64,000 nt of DNA from Valencia hispanica (lineage: Eukaryota > Chordata > Actinopteri > Cyprinodontiformes > Valenciidae), in the NCBI GenBank assembly GCA_963556495.2, contig OY747716.1:28010818-28074817 (forward strand), read 5' to 3'. A program made the position numbers and the translations under genes. The stretch's first letter is position 1. Every line of letters starts with the position of its first letter. The notes under the pieces are model-generated. The model saw only the letters and a program-made list of their open reading frames with translations. It was not told the DNA's origin and made no database searches. Below, piece by piece: positions 38,601 through 50,937 of this stretch.

Positions 38601-41600
38601 GACAAAGAGGAACATAGGTTTGACACTTCTTCCTTTGTCCAGTGTTTGTCCACTGCTCCACAAGCCCTCATTGTCAGGTATTACTGTACAGTGGTAGTTA
38701 CCTACTTAATACAACATTAAGGAGGACACAAGTGTGCTAATCAGACATTGAGATATTTTGATGTCCTAAAGATTGAATGTACTATTAGAAATCCATTATT
38801 ACAAAGAACCTAATCTGGGGCCAGAGGGTCTGGACAGAGACAGGCTTTATTTTAGTTTTTGTTTATTTGTTTTATTATTTAAAGATGGCAAAAATACCAA
38901 CATGTTTAAGTAGAAAATGTGTACGTATTGTTGACATGAACACAATGCATAAATTACAAGGACTGCATTTAACCAGTGATTTTTTTTGGACATCCATTTG
39001 ATTGTTTTTTCTTTTGCAAGTTCTTTTAATTACATTAGTAAATCTGTTCATTTTCATATCCTGATTTTGTGTTGTTGTTTATTGACATTTGTTGGAATTG
39101 ATGGAAAGCTTGTGTAAAATGTAACAGCAGATAGTCAAAAGAAAAGCCAGAGAAAGAGGGGTGGGATCCAGCATCAAGATATGCCACTGTTTTAAAAAAA
39201 TCTTCAGTCCAAATGGCAAAAAATGCCCTGTCCCACTCTTACCTGTGTTTTAAAGTCATTCTAATTTGATACAAGTGACAGTTGTATCCTGTGTTTGCAC
39301 CGGCTATATGGATCGTAGAGGGTCTCCTCTCCCCCAAATGATGTTTGAACTTTTATTTAGTTGGCTGATAGAAGGATTCTACCCTTGTCCTTGCTTAAGA
39401 AAGAGAAATTAGTTTGTTTGAAAATATTTCTGCTTGTGAAAAATGCAGACAGTTTGGGTGTGGAAACTAAAGAAGCGCTATACATCGCTCTGAAGTTAAT
39501 TTAACACTGATTGTAAACTACAAAGTGGCATGTCTGTTTAGCAGTTAACTGGAGGCTACTTACCTGAGCAGATAGCCCTGCTAATTAACCAGCTAATATC
39601 ACTTCTTTATACTCTCACCATTACTTAATAAAAAAGCAGAGTGACATTGTATATTATTCTGAGTCACTTGAAAAGTTTGAGTAAATTGGGTGTTTATATT
39701 TTTGCTTATTATTAGAACAAGTGCGAGGACATTTTAATTGTAATAGTCAACATTTTGTAATAAAGCACAGTGTAGACGAACATGATAAGCCACCTTAGAT
39801 TTAATAAGCATTTTCTTAAACAGGCACGCTCATTCCACAACCTAAGACCCTCAGCCAGAAAGCTGCTGATAAGTGAAAAACTGCTGCTGGCACATGAAAC
39901 TGAACACTCCTAAAATGTAAAGCATGTGCGGGCCTATTCTACAGGAACCATAGACAAACAGACCATGAGAACCCAAGCTCTACATGACCCTGGACACCAT
40001 TAATAAACTTCTCCATGACTGTGTCATGCAAACGTGATACCACTCATAAAAATGTATATTTGTCTGATTGCACCTGTCCCACAATGCCGCTCCCTGCTGT
40101 CAGTGCCCTTGGGCACATATATATGTGAGTAAATTTGGATATCATGAACTCTGAGTCTGTTGCAGTAGTCACTCAAACAGGCAGCAAGAATTATCTGTCA
40201 GACTTGAGCACAGACAGACACTACCTGTAATTTGTACACCGGGAGCTTAGCTTTCCATTGCCTCTGGGTTTATGTGTGGTTTTCTGAAGCACGCAGTAAC
40301 ATTTGTAATTCAATTAACTTTGTATCGCTTAGCTTAAGTTTCACATTTTGCACAACATTAAGTCCAAAGAACCTGCAGGAAGCCTGATTAGTCTAAAAAG
40401 CATCAAACGGGAAGCTCAAATATAAACATGTTTCAATATCAAACCACTGTTAAACAAATGTAGTTAATATACTATTCCCACATGTTAAAGAGACACCAGT
40501 CAATGCCACTTTAAGTTGCCATGGACAGCTGGAGGTGAGTAAAGATAATGTGAACAGCAATGCACCTCTTACTCACTTTAAACAAAGCTGCTTTTCAGAA
40601 TGTAACCGCTCTATGTCCAAATGGCCAATTCTGGTTCTGATCAAGTGAGCGCAAACAGGACCAGAGGCTAACCGAAGCACGTGGTCGAGTCCACACTTAT
40701 GAGCAGTTGTGCATGTACACACACTTAGGACAGGAGGGAAAGTGCTGGCTGAGGCTGAATGTGTTTCTTTGCTTCAGGGCGAGAATGAAAGAAAGGGAGC
40801 AGGGGAGCTGAAACAAACACATGCTGGCTTCTATTAGTCAGGTTGTGGAGAAGGATGGAGGGGTGAGGAAACATGAATCGCTTCTTTTTCTGCCCCCCTC
40901 CTGTCCATCCTTTCTCATCCCTCCTAGAATCCCACCCATTATCTCTCTTCTGGAAAGGCGGTGGATGAAAGGTACGACCCAACTCCCCCACTCACACTCC
41001 CCGTGGCAGCACTTCTCCCTCCAATCTAATGCCGACGGATTCTGACGGGTACTTAATTGTACGTGATGCAGGCCAGGTTCCTTTTTCTTTCAAATCTAAA
41101 ACAGATTGCCTCTCTCTGGGGAGGGGATTATTGGACAAGAGACATGAGGAGGCAAGGAAGGACGGTCCAGCCCTCTGGGAGGTAGAAGAACGAGGGAGTA
41201 GACTTGTACAAAGACCTGTGCATATACATGGCTTTTTCTAGGTTTCTCTTTGTACGTGTGTGTGCAAAGGAGATTTCCCCCCTTTTTTGTCCGTTTCTAA
41301 TCCAAGCATCTGTGGGTGTGTGCACATGGCTCACCTGAGATTACCCTTTTTCCTCCCCTTAAAACTTTTATATTCTTCACCTCTTTATCACACCTTTAAA
41401 CCTCCCTATTTAATCTTGTTCTCTTTTTGATCTCATCCCTGTTCTACTTCACCCTCCTGACCGAGCTTTCTCCTTCTCCTGACAAATCCTTCCCCTTCAC
41501 TTAAACAGTAGTGATTAAAATACCACAAAAAGTAGTTAATCCATAGTCAAAATGTCTCAGACTCATTTAGAGAACATTCAGGGTTATTTCTGTGTACAAC

Positions 41601-42240
41601 TGACAGTTATGAAGAAACTAGAAGCTAAGCCACTATAAATATGCGGTTGAGACTCTTTATGATGTACTCAGAGTTGGATCAGGGTCTGGAGGAGTAGGAT
41701 CCCCTCCAAAGATGAGCTGGATGCAATGTTTGCTTGCCCTGACCTTTCTTGCTCAAATGACAGGCTGAACAAACACACTGGGGTATTACTGTGAGCTCCC
41801 AAATACCTCAATGCCCCGACTGTGTGTCTGTGCACACCCAGATATGTATGCCTGGCTTGGGTATCGCCCTCAAAAGTCAAGGACAATTTGAGTTTGGAGG
41901 CTGTTAGGTGGTGGAAACTCAAAAGCAGTGTTTGATCTGCAAGATCAACAAGGAAACTGAGAGTGTCTGACTCATCTAAACATAGTCTTTCTTGATCCCA
42001 CATGAATAGGAGCATGCCAAATGCTCTCTGTTCAAATACTGGTCATTTGCAGAGATAGGATAGTGCAGTCTAAGCCACTGCTACCATGCAATCAGGCTAA
42101 GGTGAGGAACACTATCATTATGTTGAAGAGATAAATAAGTGCCAGAAAAGAGGGTGGTTGAGGAAATCTTTTAATATTCTGGCAAACAGGAGAACACACA
42201 CAAGCTGAGCTTTTAAAGCTAATATTCCTATTTATTAGGA
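38601..42240. other. no gene seen
   Basis: AT-rich to mixed sequence with a more G/C-rich part at 40700-41060. Overlapping open frames there (40725-41045, 41668-42015) are on both strands and resemble nothing known. Confidence 0.5.
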
Positions 42241-44470
42241 ACAGTGTATTACCACAAAATGTATTTTGATTTTTTTTTAAAAGTTACACTTTTCTCCACT
42301 TCTGCACACATGCATACACAAAATTTGTCAAACTGAAATCAGTTTGAGAAGGTGACATGTAGCACTGGTAAAAGGAACAGAAAAAATGCCTTTCATCAAG
42401 ATCATTAGATAACTGGTTTTGTGATATTCAGAGAACTTTTAAAGCAAATATGTGATTTGGAATGTATTACCATAGACTAAAGGAGCGCATTTCGATTAAA
42501 AAGATGTTGCAGATGAGGCTCTGGACCAAACCAGTGGATCATTTTGTTGTCATTTGAAAATTATCCAAATTGTAACTGTCAGGAACAAAAACCAGTCGTC
42601 TGCGAACATCCTACTTAACACAAACAAAACAGAGAGACTTACCTACATTTTTAGAAATTAAATGCAAGAACTGTGGTCTTCCTGAGAAGTTTAAAACTAT
42701 TACGAGTTTATTTATCAGATCATGATATATGTGTTATTCAGAGAACCTTTGAAGCAAAGATGTTACATTGTTTGTCACAATGTTATTGCCACCAAGTGAT
42801 TAAGTGTATTTTAATCAAAACAGGTTCTAGATGATGTTCTGGATCAAACATGTTTCTCCAGTTCTAGATTTGTTAATTTCTATTTCTATTTTTTATCCTA
42901 TCAAAGAAAACACAAGTCAAAGATCTATCAAAGTAACTAACAAAAAAAGAAGGTGAAATGTAGCCTGAGTATAAGGTTGGAGTTCAGGTAAGGATGAGAA
43001 TGAATGCTTTTTATTAAATAATGAGGTGTGTGTTATTCAAGAAGCTTTTTAATCAAAGTTGCCCATTCATCTGTTACAGTATATTAACACCATCTGATTA
43101 AGTGTATTTTGGCCAAATCCATAAATGCCCTGGATAATATGAGTTTTTCTTCATTGTGGATCGATTTATTTACATTTCAAAATAAGCCTAACCTGACTCT
43201 CATGAACATCAGACAGTCATATGCAAACCATTATATTTTATAACATTCATTGTAAAATGAAGAGCTTTGCCTAACTTTTAAATAAATTCAAATGTAATAT
43301 TTGTCAATGAAGGATCAACTGATCAAAAGAGGGTAAAATCTGGCCAAACTAAAAAGTTAGGAGTTCACCTAAGGATAACAATTAATGTTTTTAATGTAAA
43401 AGAAAAGTTAAAAAACAATTATATATTTTGATCAAAGACATGTTGGTGATGTAGCCCTGGATTATTATTTTTCTCTAGTTCTGGATCTGTTTATTTCCAA
43501 TTCAGAATTATCCCAAGTTGACTCCAATGGACATTGAAAAGTAATTTGCGATGCATACTACTTTACTGCTACAAAAGAGAAGTTTTCCTAACATTTTTAG
43601 ATTTCAAATATGAGATTTGTCAAATTAGGATCAACTTGATAATGTGAAATGTGGCTTGAAGATAGGAATACATTACCATTATTCTTGTTGAGCATCATTC
43701 TGAGATCTTTTGAAACAAAGTTGCATAGTTTTTAGACACAGTCCATTAGCATCATGTAAATATATTTTGAATAAAAGCCTGTTGAACATCATGTTCTTGA
43801 TAAAAAATGTGTCCTGTTCTGCATCCATTTATTTCTTTTTTTAAATGTATCAAACGTGGACTCTCTCGGTTTAAAAAAAAAAGTCAATTTGCAAGCTCTT
43901 ATATTTTATTGCTACAATAGAAGCAACTTTACCTCACATTTTTAAAATTTCAATGTTAGACTTTCCAAAGTTAAGTACATTGGAGACAGTAAAATACAGC
44001 ATGAGTACTATGTTTTTACTTTGTTTCTTTGATAATAATGTATGACTATTTGTGGTCATTTGTTAGAGAGGAATGTGAAACCGAGGCAGCTTTTGAAGCA
44101 AAGATGCTTTAGTGATGGTGTATTACAGCCAACTGATTGTTTGTTTTGGTCAAAAAAACATTTCAGATGCTCTGGATGTAATATGTTTGACCGGTTCCAG
44201 GTCCATTTATTCCAATTCCAAGATTCTCCCAGCATTTTTTGTTTGAACAATGTAAAGTCATCTGCAAAGTGTTTAATTTTATGGCTACACAACAGATTGC
44301 TTTGCCCTAACAATTTTAGAAGCCAAATGTAAAGTTTGCTTTTAAAAAGTGTTTTTGAGCAAGCAAAATGTAGAATGAGTAAAAAACAGAGTTTAGTTGA
44401 TGATAAGAATGAATGCCCTTGATCAGCGTCATTAGACGATGAGATATGTGATTTCTGTGACATCTGGGAA
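42240..44470. repeat. diverged tandem array, period about 300-380 bp, six to seven units
   Basis: The same ordered words recur: a CAGAGAACTTTTAAAGCAAA-like block, then a TGATTAAGTGTATTTTGATC-like block, GTTGCAGATGAT..CTCTGGA, CAGTTCTGGATCTATTTATT-like, TTACCTAACATTTTTAGA-like, and a GTGAAATGTAGCCTGAGTA-like block. The 'TTGATCAAAA' anchor falls at about 42265, 42491, 42811, 43109, 43428, 43767 and 44146, giving spacings of 226, 320, 298, 319, 339 and 379 bp. Units are strongly diverged with small deletions. Non-coding; no known satellite name assigned. Confidence 0.8.
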
Positions 44471-46147
44471 ATCCCGATTCACTGTTGCTGGCATTTAAAG
44501 GACCCATGCATGCTGTTAGTGGAAAACGGTTATAACCGCAGACACCGCCAACTCTTCTCCTTTCATTGCACTCAGTCACTCAGCATCCTTATCAGGAGAA
44601 CAAATTACTCCACTTATTACCTTCACACACACATTGACCCACACACACACACTCACGCATACATTCCTAAGTAGATCTCAACGATGGCAAAGCTGCTACT
44701 GGAACAACGTTTGTCTTGGCAAGCGCCTTTCGCTCTCAGAATCTAATTATTTGCAGCAGCTGCTTGTGCTCTTGTTTGTAGCACAGAAGAGCTAAAAACT
44801 CTTTAAAGGATCTCTCTTCTGCTCTCCTCTGAGCTGGCAGGAAGCTCTGTGTTTTGAAACCCCCCCGAAGCCAATTCACTGTGCCCTGGGAAGGCTAATC
44901 AGAAATCGAATCCAAACACTGCCGGGTGAAACTCGAGTGAGGTGTTGGATTTGTAGATCAGTCTTGTCATGACTGAAATTTTGAGGTAAAAAAGGCTATC
45001 CATCATTTTCCACACTTGCCTTTCAGTAACGCGCTCTGACAGTGCCAAAGCATTGAAATGTAAGCCAACGGTTTTATAGTTATTGTGCCTGATACAAGCC
45101 ACCGACTCTGAATGGAGCCACACCATAATTTTGCCATTTAGGAAATCTAGGTCAAGGGATAAATGCTCTGGGCTTTTTGTGGACCGGTGAGTGATCAAAT
45201 ACAGTCAAGAACAGAGGGAAGCTTTTTACTTGATCAATAAAATGTGTACCACACGCGCATCTCAAACTTTATACGATAAACTCTGGTTAAACTTAGAACT
45301 GAATGTACTTCGGCAACAAATCTTTATATATATTGTAAATATATAAAATCCTACTTAATTAACACCAAACTTTTAAGAAAATATTAAACTTTACCATTTG
45401 TCTTTGAAATTTCTAAAACATTTCATTTTTCCCTCTCAATCTGCCTTGCCATTATGTGCCGACCTAATCTTAAACATGTGGACAATCTCATGGTGGTACT
45501 TTTAAATTCTCCAAGTATCAAGCAACAAGTGTAGCTCCGGCTGGTTTACCAAGATAAACACACAATCTCACACAACAGCAGCTTTCACCCATACAACACC
45601 CTTCTCCTCTCAGACTTTCACAGCTGCACAATCTCCATTTATAAAACACCTCATGCATGGTGCTTGGAGCTGGGTATAAATACTATACATCATATTCCCA
45701 CTTCACTGGCAGGTCACTCTTCTCACTTGACTTGACTTAAATACCCAACATGAGTAGTACGTTCCAACGTTCTGCCTCTCTGTTCATCTTAGACAGTATC
45801 TCCGGAAAAAGCTCTTCAACAACTCATCCATTTAGTCTTTGCTGACACAATTCGCCAGAACTGCACTCAGAATAAGATTTACGACAGAACTTATCATGAC
45901 TGAAGAAAGGGTATATGTATGGTGCACCCAAAGTTTTGGATAAACTACACAGACTGCAGCTCTTTTTAAAAGTAGTTAAGTCCATCTTTGATACCATTTT
46001 TGGATATAAAGGATACATATTAGGAAAAACATGCACAATTAACTATAATTAGAAATGCTCCAATCAAGCTTTTGCCATCCGATATTGACTATTGGTTTTA
46101 TTTCAGGTCTGACCTGTGGATTCAGATTTTTTTTTTTCTCTCTGGGG
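44471..46147. other. no gene seen; candidate conserved block near 44660-44860
   Basis: The 44690-44780 stretch mixes an ATCTAATTATTTGCAGCAGC segment (TAATTA homeodomain core and a nearby CAGCAGCTGC E-box). This could be a cis-regulatory element, but this is inference from composition only. A TATAAATA word at about 45674 has no gene behind it. Confidence 0.35.
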
Positions 46148-46340
46148 CAGTGGTGTCCAAAGTCAGTCCTCAATTGCCGGAATTTTGCATGTTTTAGTTC
46201 TTTGCTGATTCAATACAGCTGAATGAAATGATGAACTTTGACTTGCTGATGAGGTAGTTGGACCATTTGAATCAGCTGTGTTGTAGCAGAGGCACATCTA
46301 AAACCGGCAGAACAGCCCTTGAGGACTTGGGCTGGATGAT
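46148..46340. mobile_element. palindromic hAT-type MITE
   Basis: The left end CAGTGGTGTCCAAAGTCAGT, then GTCCTCAATTGCC and TTTTGCATGTTTTAG. The right half carries the inverse (ACATCTAAAACCGGCAGAAC, CCCTTGAGGACTTGGGCTGG). The whole is about 190 bp, non-coding and has the form of a common fish hAT-derived MITE. Target duplication not determined. Confidence 0.7.
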
Positions 46341-46694
46341 CTAAAGACTATAATGCTCACTGCACTGCAGGTTCCCTAACAGAATTCAAGAAAACATGAA
46401 GGAAATTCAAGATTATCCCCATTTATGAATCAAAGCATATTTCAAAGCAAGATTTCTGTTAATTTCAAAGAGTGCATCCTGTTGGTTGATGTGGTTAGAG
46501 ACTGAAAATACTGGATGTTTTTTAGATTTATGTATTACAGTATTTGACCTGCCAATAACTTATAGGAGTCAATTAAGAGAAAACAGGTCGATTCCAATCT
46601 CTCGGTAGATTGATAAATGCACCTCTAAGAATTATGTTCAAAATCTCTACAACTATTAGAGACAGAAAATCAACTAAATATGCTTTTCTTGTCC

Positions 46695-46709
46695 TTCTCT
46701 CTCTCTCCC

Positions 46710-46756
<47 letters not shown>
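46695..46756. repeat. compound (TC)n(C)14(TC)n microsatellite
   Basis: TC dinucleotides interrupted by a run of 14 C, then 34 more bases of TC. Gives spurious Arg/Glu-rich and Ser/Leu-rich frames on the two strands. Confidence 0.95.
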
Positions 46757-47190
46757 ATCACAACACTCATCTGCTTTAGCAGGGAATCAGGGGTGGTTTG
46801 GGACCATATGATTGAGTGATACAGTGTTGATATTGATAGTTTGACAATAATGCACTTAGAGTACATTCTGTGATTTCTATCATATGTGAAATTATGTAAA
46901 GTGTGCAATTGCCTAAATACAATAGGAATTTCACACCTTTTGAAACAGTACAGTCAAAAACACTTTTGGACTCCACTTTTCTAGATGAGAAGGGTTTACT
47001 ACATTACCAAAAGCTATCAATCAGTTTTTAGTCCTTGTCCTTTCGGAAATCTGAAAAATTAACAGGTGAATGCGTTTGCATTGAGGGGAAAAAAATGACA
47101 TTAATGGAATGTGGTGCCCTCTAATCCCTTGAGACGGAGGAATTTGCGACTGAGGGAATTCCTGTCATTCAGGGGGAAAACTATGAGAAC

Positions 47191-47193
<3 letters not shown>

Positions 47194-47244
<51 letters not shown>
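47194..47244. repeat. (CA)n microsatellite
   Basis: About 25 CA units, uninterrupted. Confidence 0.97.
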
Positions 47245-47247
<3 letters not shown>

Positions 47248-49457
47248 GGCTGCGGTACAAGCAACACAGACAGACTGCAAAAACAGCGCTTCCCACTGCC
47301 ACTACAAATCCCTTTTTACAGAGTGACACTCTGGTAACTGAGTCAGAGATGTACTGCTATCAGTATTTGTGCAAATGCTTCACCAAAGGGAGGAGAAACT
47401 CTGAAAAATTTGATTAAAAAATAGTGGGAAAGTTGTGTAGTACCTGTTAGGCAGTTGGCAAGGAGTCCTTTCTGGGCTTTATCCTTACGTTCTTCACCAG
47501 ACCTTCCTTTCCTCATAGAGGAGTTTGTCTCCTAGTGCTGGGGTTTTAGTTTCAAGTGTAGAGGCAGAAGGGGGGGGGGGACCACACAGCTCCTGGAAGA
47601 CAACCTCTCTCCTCTAATCCTCGCTCCGATGTGATGACACTCTCTAACCTCGACCATCTGTTGAAACACGTCCCAGTGAAGTCAGCACCACGCTTGTGTC
47701 AAGAACCCCACTCCCCCTGCCCAATCACAATCCGGCTGCTGGGTGGCTCCTCGCTGCCAGGAGGCAGGGACAAGGACACGGGACAGCGCAAAGGGGAGAG
47801 ACAAACACACACACTCACACACACTACCACCCCCACCTCGTATGGACACTATGAACTGAGTGCAAGAAACCCCCCCTTGCCTTCCCTCCTTCCCCAGTCA
47901 TCGTAACCCGAGAGGCAGCGTAGACCAACAGGAAGAGTGAGAGGAGTGGAAACAGGGAGCAATGGGAGGGGAGCAAGAGTTGGAGGAAAAAAAGGACACA
48001 TTCAAATGCAAACAGTAGAGGAGGAAAAGGATGAGCAAACTATTGGTTTCATCTATATTATCTTGATGAAAATCTAACATTGGGGTACACACACACACAA
48101 TTTCACCCCCAGTATATATTGACCTTTCCACCTCTCACTCTTCTCTCAGCAGCGGCAGGGTATGTGGTCCTGAGAATAAAAGTTAAAAATGCCATAAAAA
48201 CCTCTATTGGCTCCATGGTGGGAATGCTGTTGGCACTAAACTGTTACATCTGCAGGCACAGGAGCACTCGCACCTTTGTGTGATAAATTCTTACAGTCCC
48301 CAGGCTGCATTCCTGCCCTTCACCACCTTTTGCCTTAAATTAGAAAGAAGGTTGGAGGAAGAGACAATTAAATTATTAAGCTAAGCTAAAGTAAAAGTGA
48401 AATAGAGAGGAAAATAATATGACATAGACAATCACAGTCTAATAAATTATTTCCAGTGCCATTACTGCAGAATTATTTCAGCATATCAACCCGTTTTACA
48501 AACTATTGTAGGAAAACAAAGGGGAATTATTAGGTGAGAAAAGCTGTTGCCTTAATCATTTAGTAGAACCACTGTGCCACTCAGTGGTCCATTAAAAGAG
48601 GATTACGAGAACCTGAGGACATTCAGGAACAACTTCAAAGGCAAACGCTGATAAAGTAATTTCCCTTGATAAGCAACATCACCAGCAGTGAGTTAATCAG
48701 AGGTGTAAAACACTCAAAAAAGGAATTTTTAAAAGTGTTTGTTTCTATTCTGTAAACACAATGTTCTCTGTTTCAAGTTGGTCTTTGATAAAGACTGGAA
48801 AGGCAAGAGTCAGAGATTTTATTAATAGCAAGTCTTTAATAAATTATTATTTTTATCAAGCTCTGATAGAGTTTTTTTGTAACATGACATCATTGTGTTC
48901 TTCATCAAAGTATATTTTGCCCTTGGCCCAAAATCCAACACAACAACCACAAAATTTGGCATTACTGGCAAAAAGTACACAACTGCCTCTAACCAGTAGC
49001 AGAGATCGTGCCACGATATCAGTGCTTCCGGTTTAAAAGAAGTTCAAAGACAGTTGCTTCTCCCTTCAAAAGGTTAGGAAGAGTGCCACAACACTTTTAC
49101 TGAACAGAGTTATACTGTATGGGACAGCTTTGTTTTACTCACAGATGCCCACAGAAGATTGCAGAACATTTCACACACCTCTTGGCTGTGGCTCTTGAAA
49201 CAAAACATCTCCACTGTCAGTTGCCTTGCGTAGAAGGTACAGAAGAAGCAGGAAAACAGCTCAGGAGAAGGAGTGTACAAGTAGCAGCAGCAGGTGGAGC
49301 ATTATACTGAAATAACGAAGCCTGAAGCTCGCGGCAGTTTGACTCATGCTCAGGATTGTGTGCCAAGCCATTTGTATTTGCAAAAATTCTTCATTTGTGT
49401 TTGTATTTAGAGGTTCCATTATAGAAAAATGATTTGACTTGTTGGTCTCTAACTGTC

Positions 49458-49913
49458 CTTAAAGTGCAACTCACCCCAAAATCAACTTTTTGTTTACTGA
49501 TAAACTGCATAAATGAGTGTCTAATAGTGCTGCCTACATGTCTGGTCATTACTTTTTTTGTATTTTAGTACATTTTAGTAAAAATACAAATTTTCTACCA
49601 TAAACCATCAGTGGAGTGCCCTCTTCAGGTTAAAACTTTACACTACACTTGAATTTGAATCATGCATTGCTACTGGCTCAGCCTCTACAGCTGATGTCAG
49701 CCATCCTGCCGCTGTGGAGTATAAAACAAGCCCAGTCTCGGCCACTCCTCTATAGCGAGTGGGAGTTGGAATAGCGAGGAAGAGTTCCCGCTGCCCAGCC
49801 CTCTCCCCCCGCGCATCCTTCGGTCCTCCAGGCAACGCCTCCTTTTGCCACATTTTTCAAACCGGTAATGTAGGTGGAGTAAGACTCTGGTAGGGTGGTG
49901 AGTTGCTCTTTAA
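49458..49913. mobile_element. non-autonomous TTAA-flanked (piggyBac-type) element
   Basis: TTAA at both ends, with inner inverted repeats AGTGCAACTCACCCCAAA on the left and, inverted, AGAGCAACTCACCACCC on the right. About 456 bp. The internal open frame on the minus strand has no transposase features. The TTAA flanks and repeat form are those of the piggyBac superfamily. Confidence 0.7.
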
Positions 49914-50937
49914 AGGGAATATATTATGCAAATTGTTACTTTTTTTCATCCTCTTGAGTTGTCATCTGGGTCTCTGCTGCCTCTACTCCAAATATGACTA
50001 AAAACCATCCTTCTTTTTTCAGAAATCTTTTGTTCTACAAGCTGTTTCAAAAAGTGCCTTATTGTGACATCACAATTAGCAAAATTTGCATATAATCACC
50101 CCTTATCTGTCAAAACCCGCCTATCACCTGTTAAACGCCCTATAATTCCAAATCTATACCATTCCCCTGTGGGGGATACCCACAGCTTAGCAACAAGATT
50201 GGTGGGCGTGCTCTGCAACCACATACAAGTGAGAGAGCCCTCTGAATAGCTCATTCTGAAAGGGACTGAAATTGTCAAGAATTGACCTGTGTTATCGCCT
50301 TATGCAAGAGTGATTTTGTGCGAAGAACTTCATTAAAGCTGTGGGCCATAGGTTGACGTCATCAAAAAGAGGAGGAGAATTTTGATGTATGAACGGCTAT
50401 ACCTCCCGCCCCTGCTCCCACTCCCCTTCTGGAAGCTATAAGCCACGCCTCATACCGAGCACATGCAGGGAAAGCAGAGTCAACAGAGAGAGCATCACTG
50501 CATTGACCTATTTTTTACAATGCAGTTTTCCTAGGTATGATTTTTTTTTTTTACCAAATCCCTCCAGTTTATTCTTTTTTTCATTAGTGTGCTAAGCCGA
50601 CTAAGGTGCGTCACCCTGTAGAGCACGCTGGGGTGCATTCTCGTTCATTACTCCCTCTTGTGGATAAGCGAAGATCTGGATAAGTGAATATATTGGTCAA
50701 CGCTCTAGGGACGCGTAAATTATTAATTTTGCTATAGAGACCAGGGAAGGGAGTTCGAGAAATATATACTCTGAAAGATTTCCTAGTATATAACATAGAA
50801 CATGGTCAGATAGACAAATTAAAGCATTTTTTAAGTTACTTAAAAAAAAATTGACTACGTACCTCAGCTTTGACCTGTTTTGTACAGACCATAGACCTAT
50901 CATAACTTGTTAAAAATTAACCATATGCCCCCTTTAA
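49910..50937. mobile_element. second TTAA-flanked non-autonomous element, abutting the first
   Basis: The left end TTAAAGGGAATATATTATGC and the right end, read inverted, TTAAAGGGGGCATATGGTTA. It shares the TTAA at 49910-49913 with the preceding element. About 1.0 kb. The interior includes CTTATTGTGACATCACAATT and a G/C-richer 50380-50480 part. No transposase. Terminal similarity is limited, so this call is less sure than the first. Confidence 0.5.

Larger units (their letters stand above)
46341..49457. other. no gene seen; simple repeats and a G/C-rich block
   Basis: Contains the (TC)n and (CA)n tracts listed separately and a more G/C-rich block at 47560-47960 with an inverted CCAAT word (CCCAATCACAAT) near 47720. 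This might be a promoter-like or conserved element upstream of sulf1, but no exon could be defined. Confidence 0.4.

Noticed and set aside
41668..42015. 115-aa minus-strand open frame
   Set aside because: No recognisable domain, no splice context and no similarity that I can recall; treated as chance.
44042..44463. Open frames of 96 and 135 aa on opposite strands
   Set aside because: They lie in the last unit of the tandem array; equivalent positions in the other units are not open, so they are not coding.
45665..45690. TATAAATA word resembling a TATA box on the plus strand
   Set aside because: No transcript or coding region follows; a lone TATA-like word in AT-rich DNA is expected by chance.
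46573..46908. Arg/Glu-repeat protein frame
   Set aside because: Translation of the (TC)n microsatellite.
47111..47326. Thr-His-repeat frame
   Set aside because: Translation of the (CA)n microsatellite.
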